Shown here piece by piece: positions 18,121 through 26,183 of a DNA stretch of 64,000 bases. The notes below the pieces were generated by a model. It had not been told where the DNA came from and did not search any database. It worked only from the letters and a program-made list of their open reading frames with translations. The DNA comes from Sphingomonas sp. 1F27F7B (GTDB lineage Bacteria; Pseudomonadota; Alphaproteobacteria; Sphingomonadales; Sphingomonadaceae). A program made the translations under genes and the position numbers. The DNA is taken from positions 1 to 64,000 of the forward strand of contig NZ_SCMK01000016.1 in NCBI RefSeq assembly GCF_005503355.1, written 5' to 3'. How positions within the stretch are numbered: the first letter of the stretch is position 1; each line of letters starts with the position of its first letter.

Positions 18121-18546
18121 TCAGGCGACCGTCAGGCCCACATCGATGTTGTTGCGAGTCGCGTTCGAATAGGGGCAGATCTGGTGCGCGGCCTGGACGA
18201 GCTTCTCGGCATCGGCGCGCTCCACGCCCGGCAGGCTGACTTCCAGATCGGCGGCAATGCCGAACCCGCCCGCCGCGCGCGGGCCGATGCCCACCGTCGC
18301 GGTCACGCTCGTCTCGGCCGGGACCTTGATCTTGAGCTGCATGCCCGCAACCTTCAGCGCGCCGATGAAGCAGGCCGAATAGCCCGCCGCGAACAGCTGC
18401 TCGGGATTGGTCCCCTCGCCGCCGGCACCGCCCAGTTCCTTCGGCGTCGAGAGCCTGGCGACGAAGCGCCCGTCCTCGCTGCGGGCCTCGCCGTCGCGGC
18501 CGCCGGTGGCCGTGGCGCGGGTGCTGTACTTTACGTCAACCGACAT
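18121..18546 (-). CDS. ohr: Organic hydroperoxide resistance protein (Ohr)
   Basis: 141-residue thiol peroxidase of the OsmC/Ohr family that reduces organic and fatty-acid hydroperoxides using lipoylated partners. The redox pair is Cys59 (YSACFIGAL) and Cys124 ([11 protein letters not shown]), and the conserved Glu50 lies in [12 protein letters not shown] at 18546 gives the family start [19 protein letters not shown]; an upstream ATG at 18582 falls inside the operator region. It is divergent from a MarR/OhrR-type regulator, with twin palindromes between the two genes. Confidence 0.93.
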   Translation of the reverse strand: MSVDVKYSTRATATGGRDGEARSEDGRFVARLSTPKELGGAGGEGTNPEQLFAAGYSACFIGALKVAGMQLKIKVPAETSVTATVGIGPRAAGGFGIAADLEVSLPGVERADAEKLVQAAHQICPYSNATRNNIDVGLTVA

Positions 18547-18572
18547 GCTCGATCTCCTCGGATATAAAGTCT

Positions 18573-18653
18573 GCGATATCATTTATCGCGATATCATTCG
18601 ACTAATGCACGAGTCGGGCCTTGTCCAGCGAATTCGTTATCGCGATATCGATT
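18573..18653. promoter_or_regulatory. Candidate OhrR operators between ohr and ohrR
   Basis: The self-complementary decamer TATCGCGATA occurs twice, at 18584-18593 and 18638-18647. Around the first copy the direct repeat GCGATATCATT appears at 18573-18583 and 18588-18598. The region is much more AT-rich than its neighbours. Twin palindromic sites in an ohr/ohrR divergent promoter are the expected arrangement for peroxide-sensitive repression; binding is inferred. Confidence 0.65.
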
Positions 18654-18685
18654 TTGATGATATTGGCCCGGCCAAGGAGACGAAC

Positions 18686-19123
18686 ATGCCTGCCGCAATG
18701 CCCCTGGACGATCAGCTCTGCTTCTCGCTCTACGCCACCAGCATGGCGATCACCCGCGCCTACAAGCCGATGCTCGACCGGCTCGGCATCACCTATCCGC
18801 AATATCTCGTTCTTCACGCCTTGTGGGAGCAGGACGGCCGCACCGTCGGCGCTATCGCCGAACGTCTCGCGCTCGAATCGAGCACGGTCACGCCACTGGT
18901 GAAGCGGCTCGAGGCAGCGGGGTTCGTCACGCGGGAGCGCAATCCCCGCGACGAGCGCCAGGTCCAGGTGCGCCTCACCGATCGCGGGCGCCACATGCGC
19001 GAGGAATGCGGCTGCCTCGCCGAGGAGCTGCTTGTCCGCTCGGGCCTGACCGGCGAGCGGCTGGGCGGGCTCAACCGCGACGTGAAGACCCTGTGGAACG
19101 CGCTGCGCGAGACGAACGGCTGA
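18686..19123 (+). CDS. ohrR: MarR-family organic-peroxide regulator (OhrR)
   Basis: 145-residue winged-helix repressor. The N-terminal peroxide-sensing Cys is in DDQLCFSLYATS (Cys12), the standard OhrR position. The recognition helix region is LALESSTVTPLVKRLEAAGF and the wing is RNPRDERQVQVRLT. AAGGAGA precedes the ATG at 18686. Oxidation of Cys12 by organic peroxide is expected to release repression of the divergent ohr gene. Full length. Confidence 0.9.
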   Translation: MPAAMPLDDQLCFSLYATSMAITRAYKPMLDRLGITYPQYLVLHALWEQDGRTVGAIAERLALESSTVTPLVKRLEAAGFVTRERNPRDERQVQVRLTDRGRHMREECGCLAEELLVRSGLTGERLGGLNRDVKTLWNALRETNG

Positions 19124-19254
19124 TCCGATGGCGCTCGATTACCATACCGCCTCTTCCAATGCAGGACTTCCTCTGCTTCACTGGCAACCGCCCCGAGGCA
19201 TGTTGCTTCGGACCATAAGCAAGCAGCGGCTCTCCCACGCATACGAAGGGGAGC

Positions 19255-19298
19255 GTCAACAGAGTCAATGAATCGTTCAACCGGTCGGTTGAGCATCG
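19255..19298 (+). repeat. 44-bp upstream box, copy 1
   Basis: Begins GTCAACAGAGTCAATGAATC and ends TTGAGCATCG, 19 nt before the start codon at 19318. A 44-bp counterpart lies upstream of proS (27762-27805, minus), identical at 37 of 44 positions by eye. This copy also contains the perfect palindrome CAACCG-GT-CGGTTG (19278-19291), weaker in the other copy. It could be a shared operator or a duplicated promoter segment. Confidence 0.65.
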
Positions 19299-19317
19299 AG
19301 GAGCAGGAAACGGGCAG

Positions 19318-20487
19318 ATGGCAGACCGCGAATTCGATATCATCGTCTATGGCGCCACCGGCTTCACCGGCCGCCTCGTCGCCGAATATTTCGCGGCGCG
19401 CTATCCGGACGCGAAATGGGCGATGGCCGGGCGCTCGCTCACCAAGCTGCAGGAAGTCCGCGACGCGATCGGCGCGCCGGCATCCACGCCGCTGCTCACC
19501 GCCAATGCCGATGATCCCGCCGGCCTCAAGGCGATGGCCGCCCGCGCCACGGTGGTGATCACCACCGTCGGCCCCTATCAGCTCCATGGCGAGGCGCTGC
19601 TCGCCGCCTGTGTCGAGACCGGCACCGCCTATGTCGACCTGTGCGGCGAGCCGGCCTGGATGGGCCAGATGATCCGCAAGTACGAAGCGGCCGCCAGGGC
19701 CAGCGGCGCGCGCATCGTCTTTTCCTGCGGCTTCGATTCGATCCCGTTCGATCTCGGCGTGTGGACGGTGCAGCAGGCGGCGATCGCCCGTTTCGGCAAG
19801 CCGGCGCCGCGCGTGAAGGGCCGGGTGCGGGCAATGAAGGGCACTTTCTCGGGCGGCACCTTCGCCAGCGGCAAGGCCTCGATGGCCGCGGCGGCCAGGG
19901 ATCCGGCGATCCTCAAGCTGATGATCGATCCCTTCGCGCTCACCCCGGGCTTCGCGGGCCCGGCCCAGCCGAACGGCATGGTCCCCTATCATGACGAGGC
20001 GGTCGACGCCTGGGTCGCACCCTTCATGATGGCGGTGATCAACACCAAGAACGTCCATCGTTCGAACTTCCTGGCCGGCCAGCCCTATGGCGCGGACTTC
20101 CAATATGACGAGATGCTGGTCGTTCCCGGCCTTGGCGAGATCGGCAAGGCCGCGGCCGAGGCGATGGCCAAGATCAATCCGATGGCGGCGGACAAGGGGC
20201 CGGCGCCGGGCGAGGGCCCGAGCAAGGAGGAGCGCGAGACCGGCTTCTACGACCTGGCCTTTGTGGCGGAGATGCCCGACGGACAGCGCATCTCCGCCAC
20301 GGTGAAGGGCGACCGGGATCCCGGCTATGGCTCGACGAGCAAGATGATCGCCGAGAGCGCGCTCTGCCTGATCGAAGATGTGCCGACCGCGGGCAAGGGC
20401 GGCATCTGGACGGCGGGCGCGCTGATGGCCGCGCCGCTGGCCAAGCGGCTGGAGGCGCATGCGGGGCTCAGCTTCACGGTCGACTGA
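19318..20487 (+). CDS. Saccharopine dehydrogenase-like NAD(P)-binding oxidoreductase
   Basis: 389-residue protein with an N-terminal Rossmann fold (IIVYGATGFTGRLVAEYFA, residues 8-26) and CGFDSIPFDLGV in the middle domain. These are the marks of the saccharopine-dehydrogenase-like group that includes mycobacterial trans-acting enoyl reductase and eukaryotic SCCPDH, rather than true lysine biosynthesis enzymes. GAGCAGGAAA precedes the ATG. No lysine pathway genes are nearby, so a lipid-related reduction is the more likely role, but no substrate is supported. Confidence 0.82.
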   Translation: MADREFDIIVYGATGFTGRLVAEYFAARYPDAKWAMAGRSLTKLQEVRDAIGAPASTPLLTANADDPAGLKAMAARATVVITTVGPYQLHGEALLAACVETGTAYVDLCGEPAWMGQMIRKYEAAARASGARIVFSCGFDSIPFDLGVWTVQQAAIARFGKPAPRVKGRVRAMKGTFSGGTFASGKASMAAAARDPAILKLMIDPFALTPGFAGPAQPNGMVPYHDEAVDAWVAPFMMAVINTKNVHRSNFLAGQPYGADFQYDEMLVVPGLGEIGKAAAEAMAKINPMAADKGPAPGEGPSKEERETGFYDLAFVAEMPDGQRISATVKGDRDPGYGSTSKMIAESALCLIEDVPTAGKGGIWTAGALMAAPLAKRLEAHAGLSFTVD

Positions 20488-20805
20488 TCAGTAGAACAGC
20501 ATGGCCACCCCGGCGATGGCGAGGCAGAGGACGATCACCACCGGAACCATGATCGCCCGGGTGCGGTCGAGCTGCCTGCGGAAGGCGGCGAGGTCGAACC
20601 AGTAGCGCCCCGCTTCCGCTTCATGGACGATGCCGGCGCCGCGCATGCGCTCGAACTGGGTCCGCTCGATCCGGTCCTGGGGGACGAAGGAGACCGCCTC
20701 TTCGGCGGTCACCGCATGCTGGGCGAAGAAATGCGCGCGGATCCGCCGCCGCGCGCGCATGGCCATTGCGCTGATGGAGACCGGTGCATGGGATTTGAAC
20801 GTCAT
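20488..20805 (-). CDS. Small C-terminally anchored membrane protein
   Basis: 105-residue protein: a basic N-terminal region (MRARRRIRAHFF), a central helix-rich part with AEEAVSFVPQDRIERTQFER and GRYWFDLAAFRRQLD, and one C-terminal hydrophobic helix (about residues 84-104), giving a tail-anchored topology. The ribosome-binding site is not obvious, and ATGs at 20766 or 20760 are alternatives. It lies 142 nt downstream of rnr in the same direction. Family not recognised. Confidence 0.6.
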   Translation of the reverse strand: MTFKSHAPVSISAMAMRARRRIRAHFFAQHAVTAEEAVSFVPQDRIERTQFERMRGAGIVHEAEAGRYWFDLAAFRRQLDRTRAIMVPVVIVLCLAIAGVAMLFY

Positions 20806-20947
20806 CGGGACGTCCCGGGCCTGCCCCATGCCGGTGCGACGGCGCGGGCCGGGACCAAGAGGACGGGCGTCGGCATCGGGTCGTTTCCCCCGGAATACGA
20901 ACGCCCCAGCATAATCCCCCTCGCCCGCCGGTTCAATCGCCCCCGGG

Positions 20948-23179
20948 TCAGCGGCTCTTGTGACGGATATTGGCCGGGCGACCGCGCCGCTTGATCGGAC
21001 GGGGGCGTCCCCTGCCGCGCTCCTTCGCAAAGGCGGACGGTCCCGCCGAGCCCTTGCCATCGGGCAGCTCGAAGCGGAGCGCGCCGGAAACCGGGTTGGC
21101 CTCCACCAGCCGGAGCTGGAGCCGCTGGCCGAGCGTGAACTCCTCGCCGCTCTCGTCGCCCACCAGCCGCTGGCCGGCTTCGTCATAGCGGAAATATTCG
21201 GTGCCCAGGTCCCGCGCCGCGACCAGCCCGTCGCCGCCGACGCCGTCCACCGTGGCGAAGAAGCCGAAGCTCTGCACCCCGGTGATCCGCGCCTCGAGCA
21301 CTTCGCCGACATGGTTGGCGAGATAGGCGGCGACATAGCGGTCGATCGTCTCGCGCTCGGCTTCCATCGCCCGACGCTCCAGGCTGGAGATGCTCTCACC
21401 GATCCGCTCCATCCCCGCGGCTTCCTCGGCCGTCAGCCCGCCGGGGCCCAGGGCATAGGCTTCGACCAGCGCGCGATGGACGATCAGATCGGCATAGCGG
21501 CGGATCGGCGACGTGAAGTGCGCATAGCTGCCCAGCGACAGGCCGAAATGGCCGTGGTTGGCGGGGCCATAATAGGCCTGGGTCTGGGTCCGCAGCACCT
21601 GCTGCATCACCTGCTCGCGGAAGTCGCTCTCTCCCACCCGCTCGAGGATGCGGTTGAACGTGGCCGGCTTGATCACCTGGCCCAGCGCGAACTCCACGCC
21701 GAAGGTCTTGAGATATTCGCGCAGCGCGACGAGCTTTTCGCGAGCCGGCGGCTCGTGGATGCGGTACATCACCGGCGCCTTCTTCGCCTCCAGCGCCTTG
21801 GCGGCGGCGACGTTCGCCGCGATCATATAGTCCTCGATCAGCTTGTGCGCGTCGAGCCGCTCGCGCGGCGCCACGGAGAGGATGCGCCCCATCTCGTCAA
21901 GCATGATCCGCCGCTCGGGCAAGTCGAGGTCGAGCGGCTCGCGCTTGTCGCGCGCCTTGTTGAGCGCAGCCCAGCAGCCCCAGAGCGGCCTGAGCGCCGC
22001 CTCGGTCAGCGGATGCTCGAGCTTGCCGTCGATCGCCGCCTGGGCGTCCTCATAGGCGATGTTCGCCGCGATGCTGACCACCGCGCGGGTGAAGCGCCAG
22101 CTCTTCAGCTCGCCATGCCTGCCGATCTGAAGATGGCAGGCGAGAGCGGCCCGGTCCTCGCCCTGCTTGAGCGAGCAGACTTCCGCCGAGAGGATCTCGG
22201 GCAGCATCGGCACGACCCGGTCGGGGAAATACACCGAGTTGCCGCGCTTGCGCGCCTCGCGGTCCAGCTCCGAGCCGGGGCGGACATAGAAGGACACGTC
22301 GGCGATCGCGACCACCGCCTTCCAGCCGCCATCGTTCTTCGGATCGTCGTCGGGCGCTGCCCAGACCGCGTCGTCATGGTCGCGCGCATCGGCCGGGTCG
22401 ATCGCGACGATCGGCAGGTGGCGAAGGTCCTCGCGCTTGCCGAGATCGAGGCGGGAGACGCGCTCGGCCTCGTCGAGCAGATCCTGCGAGAAGATATTGG
22501 GAATCGAGTGCCGGTGGATCGCGATCAGCGAGAAGCTGCGCGGCGCGAAGGGATCGCCCAGCACCTCGACCACCTTGGCCGTGATTCGCGGCGGCCGGCC
22601 CGCCTTCTCGGCGAGGACGAGATCGCCGGGCTCGGCGCCGCCGGCATCGGAGACCGGCCAGTTGCGCCGCTCCTTCTTCTCCACGCCCTGCAGCCAGAGC
22701 CGCCCGGCCTCGTCCTTGAGCACCCCGAGCATCAGTTCCTCGCCGCGGGCGAGCTTCTTCATCGGATGCGCGATCCAGCCGTTGCCGGCCTCTTCGGTGC
22801 GCGCGAGGATGCGGTCGCCGATCGCCAGCGCCGAGCGCTTGCCGCGCGCTTCGCGGACGCGCAGGCGCGGCACGGGCACGCCTTCGGCCTCCCAGCGCTC
22901 GGGTACCGCCCAGGTGGTGTCGCCGTCCGCGTCGGTGACGCGCAGCACGGTGACCTTGGGAACGCCGCCCATCTTGTGAAAGGCGCGGCCGGGGGCGACG
23001 TCGATCAGCCCCTCGTCGCTCATGTCCTTGAGCAGGGCCTTGAGGAGGATCTTGTCCTGGCCGTGCAACCCGAAGGCCTTGGCGATCTCGCGCTTGCCGG
23101 CCGGGGTGTCGGAATTGGTGATGAAATCGAGAATCTGCTGCCGTGTGGGCAGCCCTGCTTTGATTTTGGTTTTTGCCAT
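20948..23179 (-). CDS. rnr: Ribonuclease R
   Basis: 743-residue processive 3'-5' exoribonuclease of the RNB family that degrades structured RNA. In order: an N-terminal winged-helix part (RQQILDFITNSDTPAGKREI), cold-shock domains, then the catalytic RNB domain with DPADARDHDDAVW (the metal-binding Asp cluster) and NHGHFGLSLGSYAHFTSPIRRYADL, a C-terminal S1 domain (EVLEARITGVQSFGFFATV), and a basic tail (KERGRGRPRPIKRRGRP). ATG at 23179 gives the conserved start MAKTKIKAGLP. Full length. Confidence 0.95.
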   Translation of the reverse strand: MAKTKIKAGLPTRQQILDFITNSDTPAGKREIAKAFGLHGQDKILLKALLKDMSDEGLIDVAPGRAFHKMGGVPKVTVLRVTDADGDTTWAVPERWEAEGVPVPRLRVREARGKRSALAIGDRILARTEEAGNGWIAHPMKKLARGEELMLGVLKDEAGRLWLQGVEKKERRNWPVSDAGGAEPGDLVLAEKAGRPPRITAKVVEVLGDPFAPRSFSLIAIHRHSIPNIFSQDLLDEAERVSRLDLGKREDLRHLPIVAIDPADARDHDDAVWAAPDDDPKNDGGWKAVVAIADVSFYVRPGSELDREARKRGNSVYFPDRVVPMLPEILSAEVCSLKQGEDRAALACHLQIGRHGELKSWRFTRAVVSIAANIAYEDAQAAIDGKLEHPLTEAALRPLWGCWAALNKARDKREPLDLDLPERRIMLDEMGRILSVAPRERLDAHKLIEDYMIAANVAAAKALEAKKAPVMYRIHEPPAREKLVALREYLKTFGVEFALGQVIKPATFNRILERVGESDFREQVMQQVLRTQTQAYYGPANHGHFGLSLGSYAHFTSPIRRYADLIVHRALVEAYALGPGGLTAEEAAGMERIGESISSLERRAMEAERETIDRYVAAYLANHVGEVLEARITGVQSFGFFATVDGVGGDGLVAARDLGTEYFRYDEAGQRLVGDESGEEFTLGQRLQLRLVEANPVSGALRFELPDGKGSAGPSAFAKERGRGRPRPIKRRGRPANIRHKSR

Positions 23180-23233
23180 TGGCCCGCAAGATAGGGACTC
23201 GCGGAGCAACTGCCAACGCCGTAACCTCGCGGC

Positions 23234-24685
23234 GTGGCTTATGACCTGCTCATCGCCGGCGGCGGGATCAACGGGTGCGCGATCGCCCGCGAAGCCGCGT
23301 TGCTCGGCCTCACGGTACTGCTCGTCGAGAAGGATGACCTGGCCAGCCATACGAGCTCGGCCTCGACCAAGCTGATCCATGGCGGACTGCGCTATCTCGA
23401 AAGCTACGAGTTCCGCCTGGTCCGCGAGGCGCTGCACGAGCGCGAACGGCTGCTCGAGGCGGCGCCGCACCTGATTCGCCCGCTCACCTTCGTGCTACCC
23501 CATGCCCATGCGGTGCGGCCCTGGTGGATGGTCCGGCTCGGCCTCTATCTCTACGATGCGCTGGCGGTGGGCGGCAATTCCACCCTGCCCCGCTCGCGGA
23601 GCCTGCACGCCAGGGACAAGGCGTTCACCGATCCGCTGGCCGGTACCCATCGCGGCTTCGTCTATTCGGATTGCCGGGTGGACGATGCCCGCCTCACTTT
23701 GGCCAATGCGCTCGACGCCGCGCATCACGGCGCCGAGATCGCGACGCGGACCGAGCTGCTGGCCGCCCGGCGCGAAGGCGGGGCCTGGCGCGCCGAGCTC
23801 TCCGACGGCCGCACCGTCGAGGCGCGCGGGCTGGTCAACGCGGCCGGCCCCTGGGTGCGGCACCTCCTCGACAAGCTGGCTATTGCTAATCATTCGCGGA
23901 TCCGGCTGATCAAGGGCAGCCATATCGTGGTGCCCAGGCTGTTCGAGGGCGACCATGCCTATATCCTCCAGCAGCCCGACCGGCGGATCGTCTTCGCCAT
24001 TCCCTATGAAGACGGCTTCACCGAGATCGGCACCACCGACATCCCGGTCGAGCGGCCCGAGGATGCGGCGTGCTCGCCGGAGGAGCGGACCTATCTCTGC
24101 GAGGCGGTGAACCGCTATTTCACGCGCCAGACCGTGCCCGCCGACATCGTCTGGAGCTGGTCCGGCGTGCGGCCGCTGCACGACGACGGCGCCGCCCGGG
24201 CTCAGTCGGTGACGCGCGACTATGCGCTCGAACTCGACGGGGACGGGCCGCCCCTGCTCTCGATCTTCGGCGGCAAGATCACCACGGCGCGGGCACTGGC
24301 CGAGGAAGCGCTGGCGAAGATCGGCCCGGTGCTGGGCGCGAAGATCGAGCCGGTGACGCGCGCCCGCGTCTTCCCCGGCGGAGCCATCGCCGATTTCGAC
24401 AGATTCGTCGCCACCGCCAAGACGCGCTGGCCGTTCCTGGGCGATGCCCGGGCCGAGCGGATGGCGCATGCCTATGGCTGCAGCCTGGCCGACATGCTGC
24501 GCGACCGGACCGAGCTGGGCGAGGATCTGGGCGCCGGGCTAACCGCTACCGAGATACGCTGGATGCGCGACCAGGAATGGGCCCGCACCGCCGAGGACGT
24601 GCTGTGGCGGCGGAGCAAGCTGGGGCTGCACGCCGGACCCGAGCTGGCGGCCAGGGTGGAAGCCGTGCTGAAGGAGCAGGGATGA
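23234..24685 (+). CDS. glpD: Aerobic glycerol-3-phosphate dehydrogenase
   Basis: 483-residue FAD-dependent membrane-associated enzyme that oxidises glycerol-3-phosphate to dihydroxyacetone phosphate and passes electrons to ubiquinone. The N-terminal dinucleotide motif LLIAGGGINGCAIAREAA (residues 5-22), the signature SSASTKLIHGGLRYLESYEF and the C-terminal FGGKITTARALAEE are all present. It starts with GTG at 23234, divergent from rnr with only 54 nt between. The stop overlaps the next gene (ATGA). glpF and glpK are not in the window. Confidence 0.94.
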   Translation: MAYDLLIAGGGINGCAIAREAALLGLTVLLVEKDDLASHTSSASTKLIHGGLRYLESYEFRLVREALHERERLLEAAPHLIRPLTFVLPHAHAVRPWWMVRLGLYLYDALAVGGNSTLPRSRSLHARDKAFTDPLAGTHRGFVYSDCRVDDARLTLANALDAAHHGAEIATRTELLAARREGGAWRAELSDGRTVEARGLVNAAGPWVRHLLDKLAIANHSRIRLIKGSHIVVPRLFEGDHAYILQQPDRRIVFAIPYEDGFTEIGTTDIPVERPEDAACSPEERTYLCEAVNRYFTRQTVPADIVWSWSGVRPLHDDGAARAQSVTRDYALELDGDGPPLLSIFGGKITTARALAEEALAKIGPVLGAKIEPVTRARVFPGGAIADFDRFVATAKTRWPFLGDARAERMAHAYGCSLADMLRDRTELGEDLGAGLTATEIRWMRDQEWARTAEDVLWRRSKLGLHAGPELAARVEAVLKEQG

Positions 24686-25011
24686 TCGCCACGCTCGCCG
24701 CGATCGCGCTTGCCCTGCAGCCGCAATGCCGGATCGTGCATGGGCGGATGTTCGCTGCCAACGGCAACCCGGCGCTGCGCATCTGGGTGGTCGGCACGAA
24801 GCGCATCCTCGGCATCGACGTCGACGAAGACCTGGCGCTCGATCGGCTGCCGGCCAATGTCCGCAAGCTCTGGAAGCCGGTCGGCAATCTGTTCGACGCC
24901 AGCGTCTATGGCGACTTCCGGGTCTGTGCCCGGAAACCGCAGCGGGACGGCGTGATGCAAATGGTAACGGTCACCCACGCCCGCAATCTGGTATTGGCCC
25001 GGTATCGCTGA
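24682..25011 (+). CDS. Small exported hypothetical protein
   Basis: 109 residues. It starts at the ATG overlapping the glpD stop, so is translated in tandem. The first 14 residues are hydrophobic (MIATLAAIALALQPQ), a short signal-like sequence. The rest contains two Cys (Cys17, and one in FRVCARKPQR) that could form a disulfide. The IWVVGTKRILGIDVDEDLAL segment suggests a beta-rich fold. I do not recognise the family. Location outside the cytoplasm is inferred. Confidence 0.65.
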   Translation: MIATLAAIALALQPQCRIVHGRMFAANGNPALRIWVVGTKRILGIDVDEDLALDRLPANVRKLWKPVGNLFDASVYGDFRVCARKPQRDGVMQMVTVTHARNLVLARYR

Positions 25012-25070
25012 CTTCCCTTAAGTGCTTGTTAAATCGTCCGAGGCAGGGTGCGCGCCGGGGCGGAGAGAGA

Positions 25071-25403
25071 ATGGCGACCAAATTCTCCCAGTATCGGGCC
25101 GTGACACCGGCGCTCGTCGAGCAGCGCGCGGCAACGCGCCACCGCATCCTGGTCACGCGCGCCACCGTCACCAAGCGCGGCAACAAGCCGGTGGAGGCGA
25201 TGCTCCACGACCTCTCGGTCTATGGCTGCCGCCTCGCCTGCACGGCGCCGCACGGCGAAGGCGACAAGGTATGGCTCAGCCTGCGGGACGACCTGCCGGT
25301 GCCGGCGACCATCGTCTGGAACGACGGCGCGCATATCGGCTGCCGGTTCGACGACCCCATCGAGCGGAGCCTGGTGCGGCAGCTGACCCTGGTGATCCGC
25401 TGA
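25071..25403 (+). CDS. PilZ-domain protein (c-di-GMP receptor)
   Basis: 110-residue single-domain protein. Both PilZ signature parts are visible: the RxxxR motif at residues 19-23 (RAATR) and DxSxxG at 47-52 (DLSVYG). It is therefore expected to bind cyclic di-GMP and switch a partner protein. CGGAGAGAG precedes the ATG. As a stand-alone PilZ protein its target cannot be inferred; motility and exopolysaccharide export are the usual outputs in this group. Confidence 0.87.
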   Translation: MATKFSQYRAVTPALVEQRAATRHRILVTRATVTKRGNKPVEAMLHDLSVYGCRLACTAPHGEGDKVWLSLRDDLPVPATIVWNDGAHIGCRFDDPIERSLVRQLTLVIR

Positions 25404-25482
25404 ATTCTCACAGTGAAGGGAGCGGCCGGATGATCCGGACCGACCGAGGGGAACAGAGGAAATCCTGCATAGCAAGCGCCTC

Positions 25483-25503
25483 CGTCATCCCCGCGAAGGA
25501 GGA
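25483..25503. repeat. Partial copy of the palindromic repeat end
   Basis: CGTCATCCCCGCGAAGGAGG matches the first 13 or so bases of the repeat end and then diverges. The counterpart arm is missing, so this looks like a decayed copy. It lies between the PilZ gene and the TIGR02466-like gene. Confidence 0.5.
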
Positions 25504-25520
25504 CGCAAGAGCAACCACAT

Positions 25521-26129
25521 CTATCCCCAGCGATAGTTGAAGCTGATGCTGATCCGCCGCGCCTTGCCCGATCCGGGCGGGACCTCGTGGCGCAGCCAGC
25601 TTTCCCAGAGCAGCACCGTGCCGGGCTCGGGCAGGATCTCGACGAAGCCCTGCAATTCCTCAGGCGCATCCTCGCGGCGCGGCGGTGCGGCCATCATCAT
25701 TGCGTGGCGGGGGTCTTCGAGCTTCAGGCCCCGCGCGCCCTTGGGCAGCGAGACGTAGAGCGTGCCCGAGACGACGCTGTGCGGATGGATGTGCGCACCA
25801 TGCCCGCCCTTGCCGTCGAGCACGTTGACCCAGAGGCTGTCGAGCTTGAGCTTCCTGCCCCCCAGATCGAAGGCGCAGGCCTTGGCGAACTGCGCGACAT
25901 GCTTGTCGAGCAGGCGCTTCAGGTCGGCGAAATTGGGGTCGCGGATCGGCAGGTCGTCGAGCGAGGCATAGCTGGTATAGCCGCGATATTCATGCTCGCG
26001 GCACCAGCGGCGGCCGGCCATGTCGTCCTCGGCAAGCTGGAGGCAGGATTGCTCCAGCGCCTCCAGCAGGTCGGGATCGCCGAGCGGCTGCTCGTAGAGC
26101 GGCGTCGAGAAGAGCATGCGCATGGCCAC
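25521..26129 (-). CDS. Putative 2-oxoglutarate-dependent oxygenase (TIGR02466-like)
   Basis: 202-residue protein of a family predicted to adopt the 2OG-Fe(II) dioxygenase fold. The start LFSTPLYEQPLGDPDLL is typical. HGAHIHPHSVVSGTLYVSLP holds the first putative iron ligands; a later His in WESWLRHEVPPGSG and the Arg in ARRISISFNYRW would complete the iron and 2-oxoglutarate site. The substrate is unknown; related proteins occur in phage and marine bacteria. The ATG at 26129 and one two codons later are both possible. Confidence 0.8.
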   Translation of the reverse strand: MAMRMLFSTPLYEQPLGDPDLLEALEQSCLQLAEDDMAGRRWCREHEYRGYTSYASLDDLPIRDPNFADLKRLLDKHVAQFAKACAFDLGGRKLKLDSLWVNVLDGKGGHGAHIHPHSVVSGTLYVSLPKGARGLKLEDPRHAMMMAAPPRREDAPEELQGFVEILPEPGTVLLWESWLRHEVPPGSGKARRISISFNYRWG

Positions 26130-26134
26130 TAGCC

Positions 26135-26162
26135 CGTCATCCCCGCCCTCATCGGAATGACG
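26135..26162. repeat. Diverged palindromic repeat unit
   Basis: CGTCATCCCCGC at the left and GGAATGACG at the right, with an altered middle (CCTCATC). It is a shortened relative of the unit at 17773-17800, between proS and the oxygenase-like gene. Confidence 0.5.
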
Positions 26163-26183
26163 GTCGGGGCACGGGGCGGAAGC

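Noticed and set aside
20960..23194. Very long open frame (744 codons) on the plus strand opposite RNase R
   Set aside because: It is the mirror of the rnr reading frame in high-GC DNA. Its translation is rich in Arg, Asp, Gly and His with no domain, while the minus strand encodes a full RNase R.
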